In this document: positions 8,310 to 16,539 of the stretch, one piece after another
How the letters are laid out: every line of letters begins with the position of its first letter
Position numbering within the stretch: the first letter of the stretch is position 1
Source of the DNA: Flavobacteriales bacterium
GTDB lineage: Bacteria > Bacteroidota > Bacteroidia > Flavobacteriales > Flavobacteriaceae
Assembly: GCA_027066365.1 (NCBI GenBank)
Contig: JAMONV010000043.1
Coordinates: 1-38,087 of the forward strand
Direction: 5' to 3'
DNA length: 38,087 bases
Made by a program: the position numbers and the translations under genes
Notes under the pieces: generated by a model
Seen by the model: only the letters and a program-made list of their open reading frames with translations
Told to the model about the DNA's origin: nothing
The model's database searches: none

Positions 8310-9616
8310 TGGGTTCATTTATCATTGAAGGCGGTAAGACGCTTTCGGGAGAAATTATTCCGCAAGGCGCCAAGAACGAAGCTCTGCAAATAATAGCCGC
8401 CGTTTTGCTTACGGAAGAAGAAGTGACCGTGGAAAATGTTCCGGATATTATCGATGTAAACCGTCTGATCGGTATTTTGCAAAATTTGGGCGTGAAGGTG
8501 CAAAAGAAGGGGACGAGTACCTATACGTTTCAGGCGGACGAAGTTCATATCGATTATTTATACACGGAGCAATATCGCATGGATGCGGCGAAAATACGCG
8601 GTTCGGTTTTGATTTTGGGACCGTTGTTGGCGCGTTTCGGTAAGGCGTATTTGCCGAAGCCGGGCGGTGACAAAATCGGGCGGCGGCGTTTGGATACGCA
8701 TTTTGAAGGATTTATGAAGCTTGGCGCTCGTTTTCGCTATGAAGAAGATGAACAATTCTACGGTGTTGAATCGGAGAAGCTGAAAGGTGCGTATATGCTT
8801 TTGCCTGAAGCTTCGGTGACGGGAACAGCCAACATATTGATGGCGGCTGTGCTGGCCGAAGGCGAAACCGTGATATATAACGCTGCGTGTGAACCTTATT
8901 TGCAACAATTGGCTAAGATGCTCAACCGGATGGGTGCTAAGATATCCGGTATCGGTTCCAATTTGTTGCGCGTGGAGGGCGTGAAGAGGTTGAGCGGAAC
9001 CACGCACCGTATTTTGCCGGATATGATCGAAATCGGAAGTTGGATCGGGTTGGCGGCAATGACTCAATCGGACATTACGATAAGAAATGTTTCGAAGGAG
9101 AATTTGGGTCAAATCCCGGATATTTTCCGGAAGTTGGGTATCAGGATGGAGATGCCAGACGACGATATTCATATTCCGGCGCAAGCGCATTACAAGGTTG
9201 AAAATTTTATAGACGGTTCCATTTTGACGGTTTCAGACGCACCTTGGCCCGGTTTTCCGCCGGATTTATTGAGCATTGTATTGGTAACGGCTACGCAAGC
9301 CAAAGGCAATGTGCTTATTCATCAGAAGATGTTTGAGAGTCGTCTTTTTTTCACGGACCGATTAATCGATATGGGAGCGCAAATCGTGTTGTGTGATCCG
9401 CACCGGGCAAATGTCACCGGCTTGAATCATGAGGTTCCTTTGAAGGGAATCACAATGGTTTCTCCGGATATCCGTGCCGGAATCGCTCTGCTTATTGCGG
9501 CATTATCGGCCAGAGGAACTTCGGTGATTCACAATATCGAACAAATCGACCGGGGTTATGAGAGAATCGATGAGAAATTAAGGGCTTTGGGAGCTTCCAT
9601 TGTTCGTGCGGAATAG
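8309..9616 (+). CDS. murA: UDP-N-acetylglucosamine 1-carboxyvinyltransferase
   Basis: 435 residues, the normal length. MurA transfers enolpyruvate from phosphoenolpyruvate to UDP-GlcNAc, the first committed step of peptidoglycan synthesis, in the cytoplasm. The two-domain EPSP-synthase fold is visible in QGAKNEALQIIAAVLL (the Lys-Asn pair that binds substrate), the RGSVLILGPLLARFG segment, and a C-terminal SPDIRAGIALLIAAL stretch. The mobile active-site loop reads PKPGGDKIGRRRLD: the residue that is Cys115 in E. coli is an aspartate here (Asp121). That substitution is natural in several lineages, keeps the enzyme active and makes it insensitive to fosfomycin. Coupled to the DUF4290 gene; a terminator follows the stop. 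Confidence 0.97.
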   Translation: MGSFIIEGGKTLSGEIIPQGAKNEALQIIAAVLLTEEEVTVENVPDIIDVNRLIGILQNLGVKVQKKGTSTYTFQADEVHIDYLYTEQYRMDAAKIRGSVLILGPLLARFGKAYLPKPGGDKIGRRRLDTHFEGFMKLGARFRYEEDEQFYGVESEKLKGAYMLLPEASVTGTANILMAAVLAEGETVIYNAACEPYLQQLAKMLNRMGAKISGIGSNLLRVEGVKRLSGTTHRILPDMIEIGSWIGLAAMTQSDITIRNVSKENLGQIPDIFRKLGIRMEMPDDDIHIPAQAHYKVENFIDGSILTVSDAPWPGFPPDLLSIVLVTATQAKGNVLIHQKMFESRLFFTDRLIDMGAQIVLCDPHRANVTGLNHEVPLKGITMVSPDIRAGIALLIAALSARGTSVIHNIEQIDRGYERIDEKLRALGASIVRAE

Positions 9617-9652
9617 ATATAAAGCAAGATTTTACTTCCGTTGGTTTTTCGG

Positions 9653-9693
9653 AACCGGATACCTTGTATCATTTAGCCGGTTTGATTTTTTTT
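9653..9693 (+). terminator. Rho-independent terminator after murA
   Basis: AACCGG (9653-9658) pairs with CCGGTT (9677-9682), and an inner GATAC-CTT-GTATC hairpin (9658-9670) sits inside the loop. The stem is followed by TGA and a run of eight T. It separates the DUF4290-murA unit from the M1 peptidase. Confidence 0.6.
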
Positions 9694-9767
9694 GAAATGT
9701 TCGACCGGGATTAAAGAAAACCGGATTTGTAAAGAAATCATTATTTTGCTTGAAAAATATTGTTCGG

Positions 9768-11594
9768 ATGAAACGATTTTTCGGTCTTATCTTATGGATA
9801 ACGGGTTTTTTGCCGGCGAATGCGCAGCGTGAAGTGGCTTCCGACGGATATTGGCAGCAAAGGGTGCACTACGAAATGGAAGTTGATATGGATGTAAAAA
9901 ATCATACATATCACGGACGACAAAATATTATTTACAAAAACAATTCGCCGGATACATTGCATGAAATTTGGGTGCATTTGTATTGGAATGCATTTCGACC
10001 CGGAAGTCATTTATATTGGCACAATCACCATTTGCCGGATCCCGACTCGCGTATCGAAAAATTGAAACATTATAAACCGGACGAAATCGGGAAATATAAT
10101 TTTCTGTCGGTGAAGCAAAACGGGAAGGAAGTTCCTTATAAGATTTATGAGTCCTTGATGCGCATTGATTTAAAAAAGCCGTTGGTTCCGGGAGACAGCA
10201 CGAATATTTCGACGGATTATGTTTGTCAAATTCCCAAATTAAATCGCCGAAGCGGGCGGGATAATTCCGAAGGAATTGATTTTTCCATGGCGCAATGGTA
10301 TCCCAAAATTGCCGAATATGACCGCCGGGGTTGGCATGCCGATCCGTTTTTAGGTCGGGAGTTTTACGGTGTTTGGGGGGATTTTGACGTGCGAATTACA
10401 ATTGATAAGAAATATGTGGTGGGCGGAACGGGTTATTTGCAAAATCCCGGAGAAGAACCGATCGAGGGAAAGCGGACTTGGCATTTTACGGCGCCAAACG
10501 TCCACGATTTTTCTTGGGCGGCGGATCCGGAATATGTGCATGAAACTTATCCGGGACCCAATGGCGTCACTTTGCATTTTTATTATGTTCCTTCGTCGAA
10601 ACAGGTGAAAAAAAATTGGAAAAAATTAAAGGCATACACGGCCAAAGTCATGGATTATTATAACCGAAAAATAGGTTCGTATCCCTACCGGCAATATAGC
10701 GTTATACAAGCAGGCGACGGGGGTATGGAATATGCCATGTGCACGTTTATTACGGGCAAACGCAGTTTTCCTTCTTTGGTGGGCGTTACTTTTCATGAAT
10801 TGGCGCATTCGTGGTTTCAATTTGCTCTTGCCACCGACGAAACGCGCTATCCTTGGTTGGATGAAGGCTTTACCACATATATTTCCACCATCGCGATGAA
10901 TAAATTGGGGCCGGGCAAATCCGAAAACAATCCGTTAATGAGAACCGTTAGTTCCTACTTGCATTTTGCGAATTCCAAGAGGGAAGAACCGGTTTCGATT
11001 TGGTCGGAATTGTATTTGTCCAATGAAGCTTACTGGACCAATGCATACGATAAAGGGGCACTGTTTCTTTGGCAATTGAGTAATATTGCGGGATATGATG
11101 CGGTATTCAAGTTTCTGCAAGATTATTATGCCAAGTGGAAATTCAGGCACCCGCAGCCGGCCGATATGATTCGTACCGCCGAGCAATCGACGGGGATGGA
11201 ATTGGATTGGTTTTATAATCAATGGATTGAGAGTGTGCATCATGTGAATTATGCCATTGCGAAAGTAAAAAGGGCGGGGGAAAATAAGATTGAAATTACA
11301 ATAAAGAATAAAGGAAGCATGCGCGTTCCGGTGGATGTGATGGTGAAAACTCAAAACGGAATCAAAACGTTTCATTTGCCTTATTTCAGAACGCTACGTT
11401 ACAGGCGAAACAGTAATTTCGAGGGCGATTTCGAGGTGTTAAATCCTTGGTTTGACGGTCCTTCGGAATATACTTTTACGGTAGATGTTCCCATTGAAAA
11501 TGTGAAAGGAATTTTTCTGGATCCTTTCTTGATGACATGCGATACGGATTATAAGGATAATGTTTGGAAACCGGGGTCGAAAAAGAAGCAATGA
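9768..11594 (+). CDS. M1 family metallopeptidase, exported
   Basis: 608 residues from the ATG at 9768. A TTG at 9750 would add six residues before the signal peptide and is less likely. Residues 1-20 (MKRFFGLILW...PANAQ) are a signal peptide, so the enzyme works in the periplasm or outside. The zinc site is complete: HELAH at 343-347 and the third ligand Glu366 in WLDEGF, 19 residues after the second His, as in M1 aminopeptidases. A GGMEYAM segment takes the place of the usual GAMEN exopeptidase motif. The C-terminus is short, as in many Bacteroidota M1 proteins. The stop overlaps the rnpA start (ATGA). Probably trims peptides from their N-terminus; substrate unknown. Confidence 0.93.
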   Translation: MKRFFGLILWITGFLPANAQREVASDGYWQQRVHYEMEVDMDVKNHTYHGRQNIIYKNNSPDTLHEIWVHLYWNAFRPGSHLYWHNHHLPDPDSRIEKLKHYKPDEIGKYNFLSVKQNGKEVPYKIYESLMRIDLKKPLVPGDSTNISTDYVCQIPKLNRRSGRDNSEGIDFSMAQWYPKIAEYDRRGWHADPFLGREFYGVWGDFDVRITIDKKYVVGGTGYLQNPGEEPIEGKRTWHFTAPNVHDFSWAADPEYVHETYPGPNGVTLHFYYVPSSKQVKKNWKKLKAYTAKVMDYYNRKIGSYPYRQYSVIQAGDGGMEYAMCTFITGKRSFPSLVGVTFHELAHSWFQFALATDETRYPWLDEGFTTYISTIAMNKLGPGKSENNPLMRTVSSYLHFANSKREEPVSIWSELYLSNEAYWTNAYDKGALFLWQLSNIAGYDAVFKFLQDYYAKWKFRHPQPADMIRTAEQSTGMELDWFYNQWIESVHHVNYAIAKVKRAGENKIEITIKNKGSMRVPVDVMVKTQNGIKTFHLPYFRTLRYRRNSNFEGDFEVLNPWFDGPSEYTFTVDVPIENVKGIFLDPFLMTCDTDYKDNVWKPGSKKKQ

Positions 11595-11953
11595 GCATTA
11601 AGCAATACGGATTGGACAAGTCGCGCAGGTTGAAGCGCAAAAAATTAATCGAACGTTTGATGGCCGAAGGGCGGGATGCGTTTGTCTACCCGGTGAAAAT
11701 GATTTATATGCCATCGGAATTGCCTTTGGATGTTCCGTTCCAAGTGGCGTTCGGTGTGTCGAAGAAGCGTTTCAGGAGGGCGGTCAAACGGAATCGTGTG
11801 AAGCGATTGTTGCGTGAGGCGTTTCGTTTGAACCAGGATTTGTTGCCGGGTAAATCTTTGGCATTGATGTTGATTTATGTAGGCAAGGAAGAAGAAGATT
11901 TTCGGGTTGTTTACGAGGCTATTCGACAATTGTTTTTAGAAACTTTTAAGTAG
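11591..11953 (+). CDS. rnpA: ribonuclease P protein component
   Basis: 120 residues from the ATG at 11591; an upstream in-frame TTG at 11564 would lie inside the preceding gene and is not needed. RnpA is the basic protein cofactor of RNase P, which removes 5' leaders from tRNA precursors. It has the family signature FGVSKKRFRRAVKRNRVKR followed by LLREAFR, and a matching strand-helix end (ALMLIYVGKEEEDF, then IRQLF). The usual rpmH and yidC neighbours are absent: it sits between an M1 peptidase, whose stop it overlaps by four bases, and yraN, seven bases downstream. The RNA part of RNase P is not in the window. Confidence 0.95.
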   Translation: MSIKQYGLDKSRRLKRKKLIERLMAEGRDAFVYPVKMIYMPSELPLDVPFQVAFGVSKKRFRRAVKRNRVKRLLREAFRLNQDLLPGKSLALMLIYVGKEEEDFRVVYEAIRQLFLETFK

Positions 11954-11960
11954 TTTAAAA

Positions 11961-12320
11961 ATGGCCGAACATAATGAATTGGGTAGGAAAGGCGAAGCCT
12001 TGGCGGTGGAATTTCTTGTGTCGAACGGATATGAAATATTGGCACGCAATTGGCGCTATGGTAGGGCGGAAATCGATATTTTGGCACAAAAAAACGGATT
12101 TTTGGTGGTGGTGGAGGTAAAAACACGCACGAGTGATGTTTACGGTAAGCCCGAAATTTTTGTCAACCGGAAGAAAATCGGTTTGTTGATGGAAGCGGTG
12201 AATGCTTTTATGGAAGAAAAAAACTTGGATTTGGAAGTAAGATTTGATATTATTTCCATTGTTTCCAACCGGTACGGTAACCGGATTGAACATATAAAAA
12301 ACGCTTTTTATTGGTATTGA
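11961..12320 (+). CDS. YraN family (UPF0102) putative endonuclease
   Basis: 119 residues, the typical length. A small nuclease-fold protein of the PD-(D/E)XK superfamily: NELGRKGEALAVEFL at the N-terminus, then the catalytic-type core AEIDILAQ and VVVEVKTR, with Asp and Glu/Lys in the expected places. The biological role of the family is not settled; a DNA-processing function is assumed from the fold. It starts seven bases after rnpA and is the last gene of the M1-rnpA-yraN run. Confidence 0.92.
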   Translation: MAEHNELGRKGEALAVEFLVSNGYEILARNWRYGRAEIDILAQKNGFLVVVEVKTRTSDVYGKPEIFVNRKKIGLLMEAVNAFMEEKNLDLEVRFDIISIVSNRYGNRIEHIKNAFYWY

Positions 12321-12447
12321 AGATGGATTATTGAAAAATCACAAAAATCGAGTAAATGTTTTTGATTATTTATTGAAGCGTTGGGAATGATTTTTTTATT
12401 TTTATAAATGATAGAAAATCGGTCAAAAATTGCAATAAATCATAAAT

Positions 12448-12472
12448 TTGAAAATAAATATTTCTACATTTG
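12448..12472 (+). promoter_or_regulatory. promoter of korAB
   Basis: A perfect -7 element TACATTTG lies at 12465-12472, with a TTG at 12448-12450. The 14-base spacer is shorter than the usual 17-20, so the -33 half is uncertain. The leader to the ATG at 12509 is about 30 bases and A-rich at its end. The surrounding 12321-12508 gap is otherwise AT-rich and empty. Confidence 0.6.
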
Positions 12473-12508
12473 TGAATAAATTTTAGCAATCATTATTAAG
12501 CAAAAGTT

Positions 12509-14374
12509 ATGGATACGAAAACCAATCATAGGTCCCGCAAGAAACCGGTGGAGCATTTGGATCATGTGGTGATCCGTTTTGCCGGTGATTCTGGAGACGG
12601 CATGCAGTTGACGGGAACGCAATTCACGTATTCCGCAGCATTGCTGGGCAATGACGTATTTACTTTTCCCAATTATCCATCGGAAATTCGTGCGCCGCAA
12701 GGGAGTTTATACGGCGTTTCGGGTTATCAGGTGCAAATCGGTTCGAAAGAAGTGGATACGCCGGGTGATAAACTGGATTTGCTGGTGGCGATGAATCCGG
12801 CAGCATTGAAGAAAAATTTGCCCGATTTGAAAAAAGGCGGAATGATTATTGTGGACACGGATTCATTTACCAATGCCAATTTGCATAAGGCGCACTATGA
12901 AAGCAATCCATTGGAAGACGGATCGCTGAATGATTATATGGTTGTGCAAGTTCCGATGACTTCGCTTACGCGCGAAGCGCTCAAAGATATCCCAATTGAC
13001 AGCAAGAGTAAGACGCGAAGCAAGAATATGTTTGCTCTGGGGATGGTTTATTGGTTATACGGCAAGGATCCGAAATACACCGAAGCTTTTTTGCGAAAAA
13101 AATTCAAAAATAAACCGGACATCGTCGAAGCCAATATCAAGGCATTGAAAACGGGCTGGAATTATGCCGAAACATTGGAATTAATTCCGGTTTCGTATGT
13201 GGTGGACGAGGCGCCGCACCACGAAGGGAAGTATAAGATTATCAACGGAAATACAGCAACGGCTTGGGGGTTGATAGCTGCTGCGGAAAAGGCTGGATTA
13301 AAATTGTTTTTGGGTTCTTATCCCATTACGCCGGCTACGGATATCTTGCAGGAATTATCCAAATATCGTCAAATGGATGTGATTGCCTTCCAAGCCGAAG
13401 ACGAAATTGCGGGAATCAGTTCCGCTATCGGAGCGTCGTTTGCCGGGAAGTTGGCCGTAACGACAACCTCGGGGCCGGGTTTGGCGCTCAAGGGTGAAGC
13501 TATCGGGTTGGCGGTGATGCTTGAATTACCGTTGGTGATTGTTGATGTTCAGCGAGGCGGTCCTTCCACGGGATTACCGACCAAAACCGAACAGGCGGAT
13601 TTGATGCAGGCTTTGTATGGTCGCAACGGCGAAAGTCCCGTGATTGTAATTGCCGCCAAATCGCCGGCCGATGCTTTTTATCGTGCTTTTGAAGCGGCTA
13701 AATTGAGTTTGGAACACATGACGCCGGTTATTCTTTTGACGGACGGTTATATCGGGAACGGTTCGGAGCCGTGGCAAGTGATGCGTTTGGAAGATCTGCC
13801 GGAAATCAAGCCGCCGCGGGTTAGCAAAAGGCTTGAAAATTGGAGACCTTATGACCGGGACGAAAAAACATTGGCACGCAAATGGGTTATTCCCGGAACG
13901 CCGGGCATGGAGCATGTGATTGGTGGTTTGGAAAAAGATAAGAGCACCGGCGCCATTTCTTATGAGCCGGAAAATCACGAATATATGGTGAAGATTCGTC
14001 AGGAGAAGGTGGAGCGCGTGGCGGATTATATTCCGGTTATGGAAACCGAATTCGATTCCGAAGGCGATTTGTTGATTGTCGGTTGGGGCGGCACATACGG
14101 TGCTTTGAAAGCGGCGGCAAAGTTGATGAAGGAAAAAGGTTACCGGGTAGGATTGGCGCATTTTACGCATATACAACCCTTGCCGCAAGGCGTGGGGAAA
14201 ATTTTCGAACGCTTTAGAAAAATCGTGGTGGCGGAATTGAATTTAGGTCAATTTGCCAATTATTTACGCATGAAATTACCCCAATTCCGGTATGAACAAG
14301 TGAATAAAATTCAAGGTTTGCCTTTTTACGAAACCGAATTGGTGGAAGCATTTGAAAAAATTCTTAAATCTTAA
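12509..14374 (+). CDS. korA: 2-oxoacid:ferredoxin oxidoreductase, fused gamma-alpha subunit (2-oxoglutarate type)
   Basis: 621 residues. With KorB it oxidatively decarboxylates a 2-oxoacid, most likely 2-oxoglutarate, to the acyl-CoA and reduces ferredoxin. Residues about 20-200 form the gamma (POR_N-partner) domain, starting VVIRFAGDSGDGMQLTG. Residues about 245-430 are the alpha pyrimidine-binding domain with the YPITPA motif at 271-276 and TTTSGPGLALKGEAIGLAV. The C-terminal part is the transketolase-C-like domain. This gamma-alpha fusion is the usual two-gene arrangement in Bacteroidota. korB starts 12 bases after the stop. No ferredoxin gene is adjacent. The substrate assignment rests on family resemblance. 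Confidence 0.93.
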   Translation: MDTKTNHRSRKKPVEHLDHVVIRFAGDSGDGMQLTGTQFTYSAALLGNDVFTFPNYPSEIRAPQGSLYGVSGYQVQIGSKEVDTPGDKLDLLVAMNPAALKKNLPDLKKGGMIIVDTDSFTNANLHKAHYESNPLEDGSLNDYMVVQVPMTSLTREALKDIPIDSKSKTRSKNMFALGMVYWLYGKDPKYTEAFLRKKFKNKPDIVEANIKALKTGWNYAETLELIPVSYVVDEAPHHEGKYKIINGNTATAWGLIAAAEKAGLKLFLGSYPITPATDILQELSKYRQMDVIAFQAEDEIAGISSAIGASFAGKLAVTTTSGPGLALKGEAIGLAVMLELPLVIVDVQRGGPSTGLPTKTEQADLMQALYGRNGESPVIVIAAKSPADAFYRAFEAAKLSLEHMTPVILLTDGYIGNGSEPWQVMRLEDLPEIKPPRVSKRLENWRPYDRDEKTLARKWVIPGTPGMEHVIGGLEKDKSTGAISYEPENHEYMVKIRQEKVERVADYIPVMETEFDSEGDLLIVGWGGTYGALKAAAKLMKEKGYRVGLAHFTHIQPLPQGVGKIFERFRKIVVAELNLGQFANYLRMKLPQFRYEQVNKIQGLPFYETELVEAFEKILKS

Positions 14375-14386
14375 AGATTAAAAGCC

Positions 14387-15373
14387 ATGACAACACAAAT
14401 TAAATATACCTTCAAAGATTTTCAGAGTGATCAGGAAGTGCGTTGGTGTCCGGGATGTGACGATTATGTGATTTTGCGGTCGATGCAGAAGGCCTTGCCA
14501 CAGATGGGTATTCCCAAGGAAAAATTCGTTTTTATTTCGGGAATCGGATGTTCGTCGCGTTTTCCGTATTATATGGCCAATTACGGCATTCACGGAATAC
14601 ACGGACGCGCTGCGGCCATCGCTACGGGAGTGAAGTTAGCAAATCCGGATTTGACGGTTTTTGTCATGACCGGCGACGGTGATTCTTTGGCTATTGGAGG
14701 AAATCATTTTATTCATGTCATTCGTCGAAATATCGATTTGAATATTATATTGTTCAACAACGAAATTTACGGTTTGACCAAGGGACAATTTTCGCCTACT
14801 TCATTGATCGGACAAAAAACGAAAACTTCACCTTACGGAAATACACAGCCGCCGTTTAATGTCGGGGAATTGACTTTGGGGGCACAAGGGCGGTTTTTTG
14901 CGCGTGTAGCCGGTAATGATGCCAAGCATCAAACGGAAATTTATGTGGAAGCACAAAAATTCAAAGGTACATCGGTGGTGGAAGTGATGCAAAATTGTGT
15001 GATATTCAATGACGGAGCCTATAAGTTTTGGACGGATAAGGATATTCGGGACGAACACCAATTATATGTGGAACACGGCAAACCGATGATTTTTGGTAAG
15101 AACAAAGACAAAGGGTTGGTGCTAGATCATGACGAATTGAAGGTGGTCAAGATCGGGGAGGACGGAATTTCGGAAAAGGATATTTTGATTCACGATGCAC
15201 ACAATCCCGATACAGCGATTCACACCATGCTGATTCGATTAAAAAATCCGATTGTTACCGGTATTATTCGTTCTGTTCGTGAAGAAACATTGGAAGAAAG
15301 AGAAGCCAAGCTCACGGAGGAAATTAAACGGGAAAGTAAGATTAAATCTTATAATGATTTGGTTTTCAATTGA
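14387..15373 (+). CDS. korB: 2-oxoacid:ferredoxin oxidoreductase beta subunit
   Basis: 328 residues. This subunit binds thiamine diphosphate and an iron-sulfur cluster. RWCPGCDDYVIL near the N-terminus holds the first cluster cysteines (Cys21, Cys24), and ISGIGCSSRFPYYM holds another. The thiamine diphosphate motif GDGDSLAIGGNH begins at residue 96 and is completed by LFNNEIYGLTKGQ. The length and the partner gene 12 bases upstream agree with the two-subunit KorAB type. A strong terminator follows at 15400. Confidence 0.95.
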   Translation: MTTQIKYTFKDFQSDQEVRWCPGCDDYVILRSMQKALPQMGIPKEKFVFISGIGCSSRFPYYMANYGIHGIHGRAAAIATGVKLANPDLTVFVMTGDGDSLAIGGNHFIHVIRRNIDLNIILFNNEIYGLTKGQFSPTSLIGQKTKTSPYGNTQPPFNVGELTLGAQGRFFARVAGNDAKHQTEIYVEAQKFKGTSVVEVMQNCVIFNDGAYKFWTDKDIRDEHQLYVEHGKPMIFGKNKDKGLVLDHDELKVVKIGEDGISEKDILIHDAHNPDTAIHTMLIRLKNPIVTGIIRSVREETLEEREAKLTEEIKRESKIKSYNDLVFN

Positions 15374-15399
15374 TTGTGATTTTTGGTAATTGAAAAAGA

Positions 15400-15437
15400 A
15401 GGTCTGCTTCGCAAAGAGCGTGTAAGCAGGCCTTTTT
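15400..15437 (+). terminator. Rho-independent terminator after korB
   Basis: AGGTCTGCTT (15400-15409) pairs with AAGCAGGCCT (15424-15433), ten base pairs with one T-G wobble, followed by TTTTT then GATTTT. It closes the korAB transcript, and its T-run overlaps the -33 element proposed for the next gene. Confidence 0.85.
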
Positions 15438-15462
15438 GATTTTATGGATTATTGTAACTTTG
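15436..15462 (+). promoter_or_regulatory. promoter of the CydB-like gene
   Basis: The -33 TTG (15436-15438) lies in the T-run of the korB terminator; after 16 bases the -7 TAACTTTG (15455-15462) matches the TAnnTTTG consensus exactly. This element decides the start: an in-frame ATG at 15444 lies before it, so the gene should start at 15483 or 15486. Confidence 0.65.
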
Positions 15463-15482
15463 TTCCAAAGAATAGGGTGCAT

Positions 15483-16520
15483 ATGATGGAACCGGTGATA
15501 TGGTATGTTATTTTGTATGTTCTTTTCGCCTTGTATTTCATATTTGAAGCATACGAGTGGGGAGCGGGAATGGTTTACGGGTTGTATGCTTCCGATGACG
15601 ACGAGAAGCTTAAGGTTTTATCTTCGGTGAAGTCGATTTGGGCGGCTAATGAGGTTTGGTTATTGGCGTTTGTCGGATTGAGTTATGTGGTTTTTCCCGT
15701 TTTTTTTCAAAGTATAAGTTCTTTTTTTAAAGGTTTGTTTTTTGTGTTTGTTTTTGTTTATATGCTTCAAATCATTTCCTCGAATTTATTGCGTGTTTTT
15801 TTTGAACGGAGGATTCGGCCTTTATTTGAATGGATTTATGTATTGTCGAGCTTTGCATTGACTTTGATTGCAGGATTGTTTGTTGCCTTATTGTTTCGTG
15901 GAGATGTAAGGGGAGATATGCCGTTGTGGAGTCGTCATTTTTCGCCTTTTGCGGAGCCAAAGGGTTATATGGATTATTTCGTATTGCTTTTTTTGATGTT
16001 ATTTCTTGTGATTGTGATGCTCAATGGCTTGGGTTGGGTGGTTCACCGTTCGTCAGGAGCTTTCGGTCGGAAGTTGAAATTCAAAGTTCAGAAACTGGCA
16101 GTTGCAGGTATTGTTTTGGTTATTATTAATGTCGTTATCAGTTATTTTATTAATGCAAGGCCGCTTGCAACCAAGGCGCATTGGATAGCTTGGTTGGTAT
16201 TTGTTATTTTAATGCTTGGCTCTTTGGGCGGGTTGATGATGATTAGAACTTATCAGAAGGATAATAAAGGTTTCTTTCTTGCCACCAATTTATTCGTATA
16301 TTTTTGGGTGGCCTTTTTGCTGAGGCAATATCCGTATCTGATATTTTCGGGAGAAAGTGAAGGTGGTATTTCCGTTTTTCGTACCGTTTTTCGTTCGTTG
16401 AAAAGCTATCATCTGCAATGGTGGACGATTGGAATAGCCTTGGTTTTGTTTGTATATTCGATTTTGGTGCATAAATTTTCCAAGGGTCATGCCCTTTTGA
16501 CGGCACAAAGGAAAAAATAA
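15483..16520 (+). CDS. CydB-like membrane protein (cytochrome bd oxidase subunit II family), without a cydA partner
   Basis: 345 residues from the ATG at 15483, chosen because a promoter lies just upstream. About nine membrane helices. Two segments recall CydB: EAYEWGAGM at 22-30, in the place of the canonical DGFDLGVGM, and WAANEVWLL at 53-61, in the place of WDGNEVWLL. The C-terminal YPYLIFSGE segment also falls where CydB has a conserved YP-x-x-I stretch. In a normal cytochrome bd oxidase CydB pairs with the haem-carrying CydA, encoded next to it; here neither neighbour is CydA. The GFD-to-AYE and DG-to-AA changes suggest a divergent paralogue. It may partner a CydA elsewhere or serve another role. 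Confidence 0.75.
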   Translation: MMEPVIWYVILYVLFALYFIFEAYEWGAGMVYGLYASDDDEKLKVLSSVKSIWAANEVWLLAFVGLSYVVFPVFFQSISSFFKGLFFVFVFVYMLQIISSNLLRVFFERRIRPLFEWIYVLSSFALTLIAGLFVALLFRGDVRGDMPLWSRHFSPFAEPKGYMDYFVLLFLMLFLVIVMLNGLGWVVHRSSGAFGRKLKFKVQKLAVAGIVLVIINVVISYFINARPLATKAHWIAWLVFVILMLGSLGGLMMIRTYQKDNKGFFLATNLFVYFWVAFLLRQYPYLIFSGESEGGISVFRTVFRSLKSYHLQWWTIGIALVLFVYSILVHKFSKGHALLTAQRKK

Positions 16521-16539
16521 GTCATGTTTTATTTCCTTA
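16507..16539. terminator. possible bidirectional terminator between convergent genes
   Basis: AAGGAAA (16508-16514) pairs with TTTCCTT (16532-16538), with A-rich and T-rich inner flanks that can extend the stem. It covers the eight-base gap between the convergent CydB-like and PPOX genes. The stem is AT-rich and weak. Confidence 0.4.

Noticed and set aside
9750-9767. TTG start for the M1 peptidase
   Set aside because: The ATG at 9768 begins directly with a normal signal peptide; the extra six residues would only extend it.
12321-12508. Possible small RNA or short gene in the korA leader region
   Set aside because: Apart from the promoter the stretch is AT-rich, with no start codon followed by a meaningful frame and no stable hairpin.
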